Origin: Methylococcus sp. EFPC2
GTDB lineage: Bacteria > Pseudomonadota > Gammaproteobacteria > Methylococcales > Methylococcaceae
Length of the DNA stretch: 64,000 nt
Assembly (NCBI RefSeq): GCF_016925495.1
Contig: NZ_CP070491.1
Coordinates: 2,914,001-2,978,000 of the forward strand
Direction: 5' to 3'
Shown here: in pieces, positions 35,918 to 44,584 of the stretch
Layout: each line of letters opens with the position of its first letter
Position numbering within the stretch: the stretch's first letter is position 1
Program-made: the position numbers and the translations under genes
The notes under the pieces: generated by a model
Seen by the model: the letters and a program-made list of their open reading frames with translations, nothing else
What the model was told of the DNA's origin: nothing
Databases searched by the model: none

Positions 35918-37204
35918 ATGAACGTACTCATCGTGGGCGGCGGCGGCCGCGAACACGCCCTCGCCTGGAAAGCCGCCCAATCCAAGCGCGTAGGCACAGT
36001 ATTCGTGGCCCCCGGCAATGCCGGCACCGCCCTGGAGCCGGGTATCGAAAACGTGCCCATCGCCGCGGACGACATTATCGCCCTGCGTTACTTCGCCCAG
36101 GAACACGGCATCGGCCTGACCATCGTCGGACCGGAAGCCGCCCTGGTGCTCGGCATCGTCGACGAATTCCGCGCGGCCGGACTGCGCTGCTTCGGCCCGA
36201 CCAAGGCGGCCGCGCAGCTGGAGGGCTCAAAGGCCTACTGCAAGGATTTTCTCGCCCGTCACGGCATACCCACGGCGGCCTACCGCACGGTTACCCAAAA
36301 AACCGAGGCATGGGCCTATATACGCGAACGCGGCGCGCCGCTGGTAGTCAAGGCCGACGGCCTGGCGTCGGGCAAAGGCGTGATCATCGCCCAGACCGAA
36401 GACGAAGCCATCGCCGCCGTGGAGGACATGCTGTCCGGCAATGTCTACGGAGCGGCCGGCCACCGAGTCGTGATCGAAGAATTCCTGGTGGGGGAAGAAG
36501 CAAGCTTCATCGTCATGGCCGATGGCGTGCATGCGCTGCCCATGGCCACCTCGCAGGACCATAAGGCCCGCGACGACGGCGACGCGGGCCCCAACACCGG
36601 CGGCATGGGCGCCTACTCACCCGCACCGGTGGTCACCCCGGAGATACATGAACGTGTGCTGCGCGAGATCATCGAGCCCACTTTGCGCGGCATGACCGCC
36701 GACGGCCAGCCGTACACCGGCTTTCTCTACGCCGGCCTCATGATCGCCCCGGATGGCAGCCCCAAGGTGCTGGAGTTCAATTGCCGTTTCGGCGACCCGG
36801 AGACTCAGCCCATCATGCTGCGGCTGCAAAGCGATCTGGTCGAACTGTGCGAACTCGCCCTGGACGGCAAGCTCGATCTAGCCCAAGCGCTGTGGGACCC
36901 GCGCCCCGCACTGGGCGTGGTGCTGGCCGCCGGAGGTTATCCTTTCGACTTTCACCGGGGCGACGTGATCGAAGGCTTGCCGGAGACCGAAAGCGCCGAT
37001 ACCAAGGTGTTTCATGCCGGCACCAGCGAACGGGGGGGACACGTCGTCACCGCCGGAGGCCGGGTGCTGTGCGCCTGCGCCCTGGGCGACGACATCGCCG
37101 AAGCCCAGCACAAAGCTTATGCCCTGGCCGACAGCATCCGTTGGCAGGGCATCTATTTCCGGCGCGACATCGGCCACAAGGCGATCGCCCGCAGCAGCCG
37201 TTGA
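35918..37204 (+). CDS. purD: Phosphoribosylamine-glycine ligase PurD
   Basis: Second step of de novo purine synthesis: ATP-dependent joining of phosphoribosylamine and glycine to give GAR. The 428-residue ATP-grasp enzyme starts MNVLIVGGGGREHALAWKAA; visible motifs include PLVVKADGLASGKGV (ATP lysine), MATSQDHKARDDGDAGPNTG and EFNCRFGDPETQPI (metal-binding Glu/Asn). AGGAAA precedes the ATG. purH, often adjacent, is not here. Its stop overlaps the proposed TTG start of alkB. Confidence 0.96.
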   Translation: MNVLIVGGGGREHALAWKAAQSKRVGTVFVAPGNAGTALEPGIENVPIAADDIIALRYFAQEHGIGLTIVGPEAALVLGIVDEFRAAGLRCFGPTKAAAQLEGSKAYCKDFLARHGIPTAAYRTVTQKTEAWAYIRERGAPLVVKADGLASGKGVIIAQTEDEAIAAVEDMLSGNVYGAAGHRVVIEEFLVGEEASFIVMADGVHALPMATSQDHKARDDGDAGPNTGGMGAYSPAPVVTPEIHERVLREIIEPTLRGMTADGQPYTGFLYAGLMIAPDGSPKVLEFNCRFGDPETQPIMLRLQSDLVELCELALDGKLDLAQALWDPRPALGVVLAAGGYPFDFHRGDVIEGLPETESADTKVFHAGTSERGGHVVTAGGRVLCACALGDDIAEAQHKAYALADSIRWQGIYFRRDIGHKAIARSSR

Positions 37205-37818
37205 ACACCCCGCACCCCGCCAATCTGACCGAACGGGATGGCGAGCTGTATTACCAACCTGGATTTGTCCCACCCGATGCGGCTGGGGCTCTGTTCGAAC
37301 AGCTGAGCCGGGAGCTGGTCTGGCGGGAGGAGGAAATCGTCATCGCCGGCCGCCACGTCCCGGTACCCCGACGGGTGTGCTGGTACGGCGATCCCGAAGC
37401 GAGCTACCGCTATTCCGGCGTCGATCACAGCCCTCTGCCCTGGCCGGACACCCTGCTTGAATTGAAGCAGGCCATCGAGCGCTATTCCGGTTGGTCATTC
37501 AACAGCGTGCTCGGCAACCTGTATCGCGACGGCAACGACTCCATGGGATGGCATGCCGACAACGAAAAGGAACTGGGAGACTGTCCTCGTATCGCATCCC
37601 TGAGCCTGGGCGCGGAGCGCGTGTTCCAACTGCGCCACCGCCACGGCGAACGCCTGGAAATCCGGCTGAAAAACGGCAGCCTGCTGCTGATGGGAGGAAG
37701 CCTGCAGCACCACTGGCGACATTGCCTGCCCAAGACTCGCCATCCGACCGGCCCGCGCATCAATCTCACCTTCCGCCGCATTTTCGCCGCTCGCCATCAG
37801 GAGCAACCGCATGGGTGA
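37201..37818 (+). CDS. alkB: AlkB-like Fe(II)/2-oxoglutarate DNA or RNA dealkylase
   Basis: Oxidative demethylase of alkylated bases. About 205 residues with the double-stranded beta-helix signature: WHADNEKELG supplies His-x-Asp, LQHHWRHCLPK the third metal His, and PRINLTFRRI the RxNxTxR 2-oxoglutarate motif. No ATG or GTG fits near the N-terminus; TTG at 37201 overlaps the purD stop by 4 bp and gives LNTPHPANLTERDGELYYQP. It therefore seems translationally coupled to purD and to the next small gene (8 bp overlap). A DNA-repair or AlkB-homologue role is likely; the exact substrate is unknown. Confidence 0.88.
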   Translation: MNTPHPANLTERDGELYYQPGFVPPDAAGALFEQLSRELVWREEEIVIAGRHVPVPRRVCWYGDPEASYRYSGVDHSPLPWPDTLLELKQAIERYSGWSFNSVLGNLYRDGNDSMGWHADNEKELGDCPRIASLSLGAERVFQLRHRHGERLEIRLKNGSLLLMGGSLQHHWRHCLPKTRHPTGPRINLTFRRIFAARHQEQPHG

Positions 37819-37996
37819 AGTCATTCCCTTCAAGAAACCGAAGGCGTCCGAGAAACATCGCGGCAAGACGCTGTGCAAGAGCGGCTTCCACAAATGGCGC
37901 GTGGATAAGGAGCGAAGCTTCGACGTCAAGCAGGGCCGGCTGGTCACGATCTACCGCTGCGAACGCTGCGGCGTCGTTCGCAGCGAATTGAAATGA
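37811..37996 (+). CDS. Small basic zinc-ribbon-like protein
   Basis: A 61-residue basic protein with a Cys/His pattern: LCKSGFHKWRV (Cys, His) and YRCERCGVVRSELK (Cys-x-x-Cys), suggesting one structural zinc. Start overlaps alkB by 8 bp and its end overlaps the next NUDIX gene by 4 bp, so it is embedded in the purD-alkB-NUDIX chain and is very likely translated. Homologous short 'hypothetical' proteins are known in gammaproteobacteria, but I know of no function. The location next to alkB might suggest nucleic-acid binding. Confidence 0.75.
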   Translation: MGEVIPFKKPKASEKHRGKTLCKSGFHKWRVDKERSFDVKQGRLVTIYRCERCGVVRSELK

Positions 37997-38544
37997 CCCA
38001 GGACGCCACCGCTCAAGAACGGCTCTGGCTGGTGGACGAAAACGATGCTCCGCTGGGCCATTGCCGACGCGGCGACGCCCATCGCCTGGGACTGCGCCAT
38101 CGCGCCGCGCATATCCTGGTCTACGACGCGGTCGACCAGGTCTTCCTGCAAAAACGCTCGCCCAACAAGGACGTCAACCCCGGCCTCTGGGACAGCTCCG
38201 CGGCCGGTCATGTGGATTACGGTGAAACCTACGACGCCTGCGCCCGCCGGGAATTGCTGGAAGAACTGGGCCTCGCCGCCGGAGATAGGCTGCAATACCT
38301 GTTCAAGCTCGAAGCCGACGCGCACACCGGCTTCGAATTCGTGCAGGTTTACCGTCTGCGCTGCGACAGCACGCTCGTTCCGAACGCGGACGAAATCGCA
38401 GCCGGCGTTTGGCTTACATCCGCCGAACTGGATGATTGGGTAGACGACGAACACGCGCCACTCACATCCTCCCTGCGCCTGATCTGGCGCACGCTGCGTT
38501 CGAACGCCTTCCCGCTCTTGCTTTCACCGATCGCGCCCACATAA
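37993..38544 (+). CDS. NUDIX hydrolase, YfcD/Idi-like
   Basis: A 183-residue protein with the layout of YfcD-type NUDIX enzymes: LWLVDENDAPLGHCRRGDAH, HILVYDAVDQVFLQKRSPNK, and the NUDIX helix GHVDYGETYDACARRELLEE (GX5EX7REXXEE match). Relatives include isopentenyl-diphosphate isomerase, though the isomerase Cys is not apparent. It is last in the chain purD-alkB-small zinc protein, overlapping the preceding gene by 4 bp. Substrate unknown; nucleotide clean-up is plausible. Confidence 0.87.
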   Translation: MTQDATAQERLWLVDENDAPLGHCRRGDAHRLGLRHRAAHILVYDAVDQVFLQKRSPNKDVNPGLWDSSAAGHVDYGETYDACARRELLEELGLAAGDRLQYLFKLEADAHTGFEFVQVYRLRCDSTLVPNADEIAAGVWLTSAELDDWVDDEHAPLTSSLRLIWRTLRSNAFPLLLSPIAPT

Positions 38545-38618
38545 TGGCGTAGGGCCGGGGACCCGGCCCCCCGATAAGCATTCCACATCGCTGCTGTAGA
38601 CGCAGACAGGAGGTAGTC

Positions 38619-39125
38619 ATGGCCAAGAAAGAAAGCAAAGAGAACGCCCCGAAACAAGATCTGCTGGCGCCCTCCTCCGCGCCGCCTCGTGTTCCCGGCC
38701 CCTTCGACGAATTCGATCAGTGGTTCGAGGACTTCCTGCCACCCCGCTGGATACAGCCCTTCTTCCGCCGCGGCTGGCCGGATCTGGAGCCTGCGTTCGG
38801 CACCAAACCGCCCAAAATCGACGTCATAGACCGGGCCAACGAAGTGGTCGTCCGGGCCGAACTGCCAGGAGTGAAAAAGGATGATCTGGAAGTCTCGCTG
38901 AGCGATAACGTGCTGACCCTGCGCGCCCGCACGCATTCCGAGCGGGAGGAGGAAAAAGGCCATTACCACCGGCGGGAGATCAGCCGCGGCGAAATCCAGC
39001 GGTCCGTGAGATTGCCGGCCGCCGTGGAAGGCGACAAGACGACCGCCACATTCAAAGACGGCGTACTGGAGCTGGTGGCACCGAAGACGACTACATCCCA
39101 GCGCCAGACCATCAAGGTCGATTGA
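38619..39125 (+). CDS. Hsp20 small heat-shock protein
   Basis: ATP-independent chaperone of 168 residues. A variable N-terminal region (FDEFDQWFEDFLPPRWIQPF) precedes the alpha-crystallin domain (about 70-160: VIDRANEVVVRAELPGVKKD, FKDGVLELVAPK). The C-terminal IxI-type motif is weak (IKVD end). AGGAGG lies six bases before the ATG at 38619. It is monocistronic, with an intrinsic terminator downstream. No clear sigma-32 promoter was recognised. Confidence 0.93.
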   Translation: MAKKESKENAPKQDLLAPSSAPPRVPGPFDEFDQWFEDFLPPRWIQPFFRRGWPDLEPAFGTKPPKIDVIDRANEVVVRAELPGVKKDDLEVSLSDNVLTLRARTHSEREEEKGHYHRREISRGEIQRSVRLPAAVEGDKTTATFKDGVLELVAPKTTTSQRQTIKVD

Positions 39126-39204
39126 GAAGCAACGCAACTCCCTAAGCTCGAAACGACCGCGGCCCGACGGGCAACAGCGCAAGCCGTCCCGCCGGACTCA
39201 TTCA

Positions 39205-39232
39205 AAGGCCGGACCGGTTCCGGCCTTTTTTA
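39205..39232 (+). terminator. Rho-independent terminator of hsp20
   Basis: AAGGCCGGA-CC-GGTTCCGGCCTT hairpin followed by TTTT, 80 bp after the hsp20 stop. It isolates hsp20 from prlC. Confidence 0.85.
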
Positions 39233-39300
39233 TTCCTCAGCCGGCCCCATGTATCCCATGCCCAATCCGGTTAACTGATACTCTCATCGCAAAAACGACC

Positions 39301-41340
39301 ATGACCAATCCCCTGCTCGAACCACACGATCTCCCACCCTTTTCCGTCATCCGCCCCGAACACGTCGAGCCCGCCATCCGCCGGATACTCGACGAGAATC
39401 GACAAGCCATCGCCGCACTCCTACAAGAAGGCAACGAGTACCGATGGGATAATCTCGCCGCCCCTATGGAAGACTTGGACGATCGGCTGAGCCGGACCTG
39501 GGGCTCGGTGGGACATCTGAACGCCGTTGTCAACAGCGATGCCCTGCGCGAAGCCTATAACGCTTGCTTGCCTTTGATCAGCGACTACTCGACGGAAGTC
39601 GGCCAGAATGCAGCCCTCTGCCAGGGCTACCGCCAACTTGCCGAGAGTCCGGAGTTCACGACACTGGAGGAAGCGCAACGCAAGATCGTGGAAAACGCGC
39701 TGCGGGATTTCCGTCTGTCCGGCGTCGACCTGCCGGCGGAACAGAAAGCCCGCTACAAAGAAATCGCCCAGGAATTGTCCCGGCTCACCAGCCAGTTTCA
39801 GGATAATCTGCTCGATGCCACCCAAGCCTGGACCAAACACATCGAGGACGAGGCCCAGTTGGCGGGCATCCCCGAGTCGGCGCGGGCGGTCGCCCGCCAG
39901 ACCGCCGAGCGGCAGGGCAAGAGCGGATGGATATTCACACTGGAATTTCCGTCCTACTACGCGATCATCAACTACGCCGACGACCGCGAGCTGCGGCGTG
40001 AGTTTTATTCCGCCTATGCGACCCGTGCCTCGGAACTGGGGCCCAAGGCCGGCCAATGGGACAACGGTCCGCTGATGGAGCGCATACTCGCCCTGCGCCA
40101 CGAAGAAGCCCGGTTACTGGGATACGCCAATTATGCCGAGCTGTCGCTGGCCACCAAGATGGCCCGGAATACCGTCGAAGTCACGGCGTTCCTGGAAGAT
40201 CTCGCACGGCGCTCGCTGCCAGTCGCCCGCCGCGATCTGGAAGAACTGCGCGCTTTTGCTCGCGAGCAGCATGGCCTGGACCAGCTGGAGTCCTGGGATT
40301 TGGGCTATTACTCGGAAAAGCTGCGCGAACACGCTTACGCCTTGTCGGAAGAAGAACTCAAGCCCTACTTTCCGGCTAATCGGGTGGTCGCCGGCATGTT
40401 CGCCGTGGTCGACCGCTTGTACGGGCTCAAGATTCGCGAACTGAAAGACGTCGATGTCTGGCATCCCGATGTGCGCTATTACGAAATTCGCGACCGCGAC
40501 GGCGAGTTACGCGGTTCTTTCTATCTGGACCTCTACGCCCGCCCCAACAAGCGCGGCGGAGCCTGGATGGACGAATGCATCCCGCGCCGGCGTCTGAGCA
40601 CCTCCGTGCAGTCGCCGGTCGCCTATCTGATCTGCAACTTTACCCCGCCGGCCGGCACGGACCCCGTTCTGCTTCGCCACGATGAGGTGTTGACCTTATT
40701 CCACGAATTCGGACATGGCCTGCACCACATGCTGACCAAGGTGGATCATCTCGGCGTATCCGGCATCCATGGCGTGGAATGGGACGCGGTCGAGCTGCCC
40801 AGCCAATTCATGGAAAACTTTTGCTGGGAACGCGAGGCCCTGGATCTCATCGCCGGTCACTACCAGACCGGAGACCCCTTGCCGCAAGCCTTATTCGACA
40901 AGATGATCGCCGCCCGCAACTTCCAGTCCGGCATGCAGATGGTCCGACAACTGGAATTCAGCCTCTTCGACTTTCGCATCCACAAGGAGTATGCCCCGTC
41001 ATTGGGGGGACGCGTTTATCAAATTCTCGAGGATGTTCGTGCGCAGACCGCGGTGTTCATTCCTCCGGCCTTCAACCGTTTCCCGCACAGCTTTTCCCAC
41101 ATCTTCGCCGGTGGATACGCGGCGGGCTACTACAGCTACAAATGGGCAGAAGTACTCTCCAGCGATGCTTTCGCCCTATTCGAGGAACAAGGCATATTCG
41201 ACCCGGAAACGGGACGCGCATTCCTGGAGAAAATACTGGAACGAGGCGGAAGCCGGGAGGCGCTAGAGTCGTTCACCGATTTTCGCGGCAGGGAGCCGCA
41301 GATAGACGCGCTACTCCGCCACAGCGGCATCGCCGCATGA
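39301..41340 (+). CDS. prlC: Oligopeptidase A (M3 family zinc metallopeptidase)
   Basis: Cytoplasmic peptidase that degrades oligopeptides, including released signal peptides. The 679-residue protein matches E. coli PrlC in length and carries the zinc motif in LFHEFGHGLHHML (HExxH) with a downstream Glu in VEWDAVELPSQFMENF. The N-terminus PLLEPHDLPPFSVIRPEHVE is typical. It stands as a single gene. Confidence 0.96.
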   Translation: MTNPLLEPHDLPPFSVIRPEHVEPAIRRILDENRQAIAALLQEGNEYRWDNLAAPMEDLDDRLSRTWGSVGHLNAVVNSDALREAYNACLPLISDYSTEVGQNAALCQGYRQLAESPEFTTLEEAQRKIVENALRDFRLSGVDLPAEQKARYKEIAQELSRLTSQFQDNLLDATQAWTKHIEDEAQLAGIPESARAVARQTAERQGKSGWIFTLEFPSYYAIINYADDRELRREFYSAYATRASELGPKAGQWDNGPLMERILALRHEEARLLGYANYAELSLATKMARNTVEVTAFLEDLARRSLPVARRDLEELRAFAREQHGLDQLESWDLGYYSEKLREHAYALSEEELKPYFPANRVVAGMFAVVDRLYGLKIRELKDVDVWHPDVRYYEIRDRDGELRGSFYLDLYARPNKRGGAWMDECIPRRRLSTSVQSPVAYLICNFTPPAGTDPVLLRHDEVLTLFHEFGHGLHHMLTKVDHLGVSGIHGVEWDAVELPSQFMENFCWEREALDLIAGHYQTGDPLPQALFDKMIAARNFQSGMQMVRQLEFSLFDFRIHKEYAPSLGGRVYQILEDVRAQTAVFIPPAFNRFPHSFSHIFAGGYAAGYYSYKWAEVLSSDAFALFEEQGIFDPETGRAFLEKILERGGSREALESFTDFRGREPQIDALLRHSGIAA

Positions 41341-41387
41341 GCGGGAAGTTGGGCGCAATGAGCGTCCGCCCGTAGGCGGTGAAACAG

Positions 41388-41423
41388 CAGCCTGAGTTCA
41401 GAGACTCGGGCTGTCGCGCTTTT
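41388..41423 (+). terminator. Possible terminator after prlC
   Basis: A 10 bp stem (CAGCCTGAGT / ACTCGGGCTG, one wobble) with a six-base loop, followed by TCGCGCTTTT, about 48 bp after the prlC stop. The U-tract is short, so efficiency may be moderate. Confidence 0.5.
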
Positions 41424-41605
41424 CAGAACGCACTATGGAGAATCGACCCGCTACGGCCAAATCCAGGACAACGGAAACGATAGACGGCCTAATAGACCTG
41501 AAGTCCAAGAGGCGAAGCAAGAATGGTCTGCGCGAAGGGGGAGGTTTACGAGCGGCTTATAACAAGGCTGGAGGTGTCGCGCGCGCCTTCCAATAAACCA
41601 AGGTG

Positions 41606-41662
41606 TGTGGCAAGTATAAGAGACAAGGGCACTTGGCGATTATTCCGCTTATGCTTGCCACA
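41606..41662. repeat. Long inverted repeat downstream of a micro-gene
   Basis: Arms TGTGGCAAGTATAAG (41606-41620) and CTTATGCTTGCCACA (41648-41662) pair over 15 bp with one mismatch around a 27-base loop. It lies 10 bp after the stop of the 41-residue membrane protein gene on the minus strand. It has no T-run. It may be a 3' mRNA structure or the ends of a tiny mobile element. Confidence 0.55.
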
Positions 41663-41671
41663 TCGTGGAGC

Positions 41672-41797
41672 TTACTTCGGCTCTTCGTCCTTGAATACCC
41701 AACGAATGAAGAATACACCAACGGCGATGATTGCGATGGTAACAACGATACCCGTCGGGGATCTCATTTTTTCAACCAAATCGAGAATTGCTCCCAT
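41672..41797 (-). CDS. 41-residue single-pass membrane protein, unknown
   Basis: From the ATG at 41797 the frame reads MGAILDLVEKMRSPTGIVVT, then IAIIAVGVFFIRWVF and KDEEPK, ending TAA at 41672. One strong transmembrane helix lies at about 16-33, with an amphipathic N-terminus and an acidic C-terminal tail. AAGGTAGG lies about 8 bases before the start. Codon use is ordinary and the arrangement (ribosome site, helix, short charged ends) is that of real small membrane proteins that act as subunits or regulators of larger complexes. No neighbour identifies a partner. It is below usual annotation size limits. Confidence 0.65.
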   Translation of the reverse strand: MGAILDLVEKMRSPTGIVVTIAIIAVGVFFIRWVFKDEEPK

Positions 41798-41883
41798 TTC
41801 GTAACCTACCTTAACGTTATTTATTGAAAGGTTTTAGTAACGTAGCGAAGGTCCAAATCCCCCTCTACTATACCAAGCCTATC

Positions 41884-42311
41884 TTACCGCGTGGGCTTGC
41901 GCTGTCAAGGGTGGCTCGAAAAACGGCCCACCCCGGAAAAAGATCGTCCAAGGTCTATTGACGGCGCAATCGGCTCGGATGGCACCTTGGCCCGGACCGA
42001 CGAGCCGGTCTCCTGCCACCTTTCACTGAATTCAAGGTGCGCACCGTGCTTCTCAAGCCCTCGGACCAACAAGCGCCCTCATCCGCTCGAGCAGGCGCAT
42101 TTGTGGGCTGGCCAATTCGGCCGACCGTATGGAGCACGTCCAGATGTACTCCGTCGAGTACCGACTCGGCGCAACCAGGGCCGATATCGCTTGTCTAGAC
42201 GGGCGGGGCGACCGCCGCCGGCAGTCATGGACGCAGAGGAAGAGCAACGTGGCAACGAACCGATGCCGACCGATCGGCTGACGAAAAAGGAGAGGCCGAT
42301 ATCCATGCCTC
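41884..42311. other. Region without a convincing gene
   Basis: Several overlapping open frames exist on both strands (up to 190 codons on plus), but none has a recognisable family, a good ribosome site or natural composition; they are Arg/Pro-rich, as expected for shadows in GC-rich DNA. It may be decayed coding sequence. Confidence 0.4.
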
Positions 42312-42352
42312 AACAAAAAATGCCCGGTAGCGGACACCGCTACCGGGCATGC
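42312..42352 (-). terminator. Rho-independent terminator of the small lipoprotein gene
   Basis: ATGCCCGGTAGCGG / CGCTACCGGGCAT hairpin (about 13 bp stem) followed on the minus strand by TTTTTTG. It lies about 110 bp after the stop of the lipoprotein gene. Confidence 0.85.
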
Positions 42353-42459
42353 GTGAAAATGGAGTCCAAGGCTCGGCGGCTTCTTTATGAGCCTTCCTAT
42401 GCAGTGCCGAAAGTCATCCGGCCAGTGTTGTTATCGCCTTGGCCCAACGCTGAGACTGA

Positions 42460-42579
42460 TTAGCCCAGCTGAACGGGGGCACTTACCTTCTGCTTGTCGC
42501 CGTCGGGGGAGTTACCGCAACCAACCATGGCTACAGACAGCAGGGCAACACTGATAACGCACAGTACGAGCTTTTTCAT
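42460..42579 (-). CDS. 39-residue lipoprotein
   Basis: From ATG 42579: MKKLVLCVISVALLSVAMVG, then CGNSPDGDKQ and KVSAPVQLG, TAA at 42460. A signal peptide with lipobox AMVG-Cys (Cys21) predicts a lipidated mature peptide of only 19 residues. A strong ribosome site (GAGGAGG), a sigma-70 promoter and an intrinsic terminator frame it as an independent transcription unit. It resembles entericidin-type micro-lipoproteins in size and style but not clearly in sequence. Function unknown; envelope-related by location. It is too small for most gene callers. Confidence 0.78.
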   Translation of the reverse strand: MKKLVLCVISVALLSVAMVGCGNSPDGDKQKVSAPVQLG

Positions 42580-42645
42580 AATTCCTCCTCAATTTCACAT
42601 TGGAAAATACTTAATTATTTTGAGAGTGCCCTAGAGCACAGCGTT

Positions 42646-42674
42646 TTTATAAATAAGAATCGCACAAAATGCAA
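42646..42674 (-). promoter_or_regulatory. Sigma-70 promoter of the small lipoprotein gene
   Basis: On the minus strand TTGCAT (42674-42669), a 17 bp spacer, and TATAAA (42651-42646). The implied leader is about 60 nt and AT-rich, ending in GAGGAGG before the ATG. Confidence 0.65.
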
Positions 42675-42749
42675 TAGGGACTCCGAGCATGCCACCCGCA
42701 TTCCGGACCAACACCCTAGGCCGCGGCGGGCGGCCGTCGACTCGAAGCA

Positions 42750-44582
42750 TCATTCGACCGTGACGGATTTCGCCAAGTTTCGGGGCTGATCCACATCCGT
42801 TCCCCTGATCAGGGCGACATGATAAGCGAGGATTTGCAGCGGGATGGTGTACACGATGGGTGCTACGACTTCGTCGGCCTCGGACACCCGCAACACATTT
42901 ACATTGGGCACACTCGTCATCGCCGCGCGGGCATCAGCGAATACATAAAGCTGCCCGCCACGGGCCTGAACCTCCTGAAGATTGGACTTCAGCTTTTCCA
43001 GCAATTCGTTGTTGGGCGCCACGGCGATCACCGGCATTTCTTCATCGATCAGTGCCAGCGGCCCATGCTTGAGTTCGCCGGCCGGATAAGCTTCGGCATG
43101 GATATAGGAAATCTCCTTGAGTTTGAGCGCGCCTTCCATTGCAACCGGATATTGGGCCCCACGACCGAGGTAAAGCGCATGCTCCTTGTCCCCGAATCGC
43201 TCAGCCCACTTCTCGATCTCCTCTTCCAGCAGGAGCGCGCGCTTGATCTGACCAGGCAAATCCTCCAACTCGCGCACGATACGCGCTTCTTCGGTTGTCG
43301 ACAGGCCGTTGTGACGCCCCAGGACGACGACCAATAACAACAATGCAGTAAGCTGCGTGGTGAAAGCCTTGGTCGAGGCCACGCCGATCTCCGGGCCCGC
43401 TCGCGTCATCAACGTGGATTCGGACTCGCGCACGATGGAGCTTTCCGGTACGTTGCATATCGCCAGAGTATGCGCATACCCCAAGCGCTTGGCCTCCTTG
43501 AGCGCGGCCAGGGTGTCTGCCGTTTCACCCGATTGGGAGATCGTGACGAACAGCGTTCCAGGCTGAACGACATGTGGTCGGTAACGGAATTCGCTGGCCA
43601 CCTCCACGTCACAGGGCAGGCCGGCAATCGATTCCAGCCAATACCGCCCCACCAGACCCGCGTGGTAACTGGTCCCGCAGGCAACGATTTGTACGGCGCG
43701 TATATTTTTCAGCGCCGCTTCCGCATGCGGACCGAATGCCGCTTCGAGGACCTTGCCGCCATGGATGCGGCCATCCAGGGTCTTTTCGATTGCGACGGGC
43801 TGCTCGTGTATCTCCTTCTGCATGTAGTGGCGATACTCGCCGCGCTCTACGGCATCGGCGGCCAACTTGGTTTCATGGACGGGCCGCTCCACCTGGTTAC
43901 CCTTGCGATCGTAAACCGTCACCGCGTCCGTGCTCAGATCGGCGATATCGCCGTCTTCCAGAAACAGGAAACGTTGAGTCTCACCGACCAACGCGAACAC
44001 ATCGGAAGCGATGAAGTTTTCGCTTTCGCCCAAACCCACCACCAGGGGACTGCCATGGCGGGCACCGATGAGCCGATGCGGTTCCTGCGCGCTGATGACC
44101 CCGATCGCGTACGCTCCCTCCAATATCTCCGTGGTTTGCCGCACCGCATTCAATAGATCCAAGCCTTGATCGAGCAGGTCATGGATCTTGTGAACGACGA
44201 CTTCGGTATCGGTTTCCGAGTGGAACTCATACCCTTTAGCCTGCAGTTCGACGCGCAGCGCTTCGTGGTTCTCGATGATGCCGTTATGGACCACCGCGAC
44301 GGTTTCCCGCGAGAGATGGGGATGGGCGTTGCGTTCCGAGGGAACCCCATGGGTAGCCCAGCGCGTATGAGCGATCCCCAGCTTGCCGGCGACTGGGCAG
44401 CTATCGAGAAAACTCTGCAACTCCCTGATTTTCCCAACCCGACGGGCGCGTTGCAGCTGACCTTCGTCGTCCAACACCGCAACCCCGGCCGAATCGTAGC
44501 CACGGTATTCCAATCTGCGCAGGCCTTCCACCAATATGGGCGTGACCACCCGATGAGCCACCCCTCCGACGATTCCACACAT
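42750..44582 (-). CDS. glmS: Glutamine-fructose-6-phosphate aminotransferase GlmS
   Basis: Makes glucosamine 6-phosphate, the first step towards UDP-GlcNAc for peptidoglycan and LPS. The 610-residue protein starts MCGIVGGVAH with the catalytic N-terminal Cys, followed by a glutaminase domain (1-240) and two SIS isomerase domains (CGTSYHAGLVGRYWLE, ISQSGETADTLAALKEAKRL). The C-terminus ends NLAKSVTVE as in the family. Start 44582 is fixed by the need for Cys2. It follows glmU by 2 bp, so both are co-expressed. Confidence 0.97.
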   Translation of the reverse strand: MCGIVGGVAHRVVTPILVEGLRRLEYRGYDSAGVAVLDDEGQLQRARRVGKIRELQSFLDSCPVAGKLGIAHTRWATHGVPSERNAHPHLSRETVAVVHNGIIENHEALRVELQAKGYEFHSETDTEVVVHKIHDLLDQGLDLLNAVRQTTEILEGAYAIGVISAQEPHRLIGARHGSPLVVGLGESENFIASDVFALVGETQRFLFLEDGDIADLSTDAVTVYDRKGNQVERPVHETKLAADAVERGEYRHYMQKEIHEQPVAIEKTLDGRIHGGKVLEAAFGPHAEAALKNIRAVQIVACGTSYHAGLVGRYWLESIAGLPCDVEVASEFRYRPHVVQPGTLFVTISQSGETADTLAALKEAKRLGYAHTLAICNVPESSIVRESESTLMTRAGPEIGVASTKAFTTQLTALLLLVVVLGRHNGLSTTEEARIVRELEDLPGQIKRALLLEEEIEKWAERFGDKEHALYLGRGAQYPVAMEGALKLKEISYIHAEAYPAGELKHGPLALIDEEMPVIAVAPNNELLEKLKSNLQEVQARGGQLYVFADARAAMTSVPNVNVLRVSEADEVVAPIVYTIPLQILAYHVALIRGTDVDQPRNLAKSVTVE

Positions 44583-44584
44583 GT

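Noticed and set aside
41891-42463. 190-codon plus-strand open frame in the gene-poor region
   Set aside because: Arg/Pro-rich, no ribosome site, crosses the terminator of the opposite-strand lipoprotein gene, no recognisable family.
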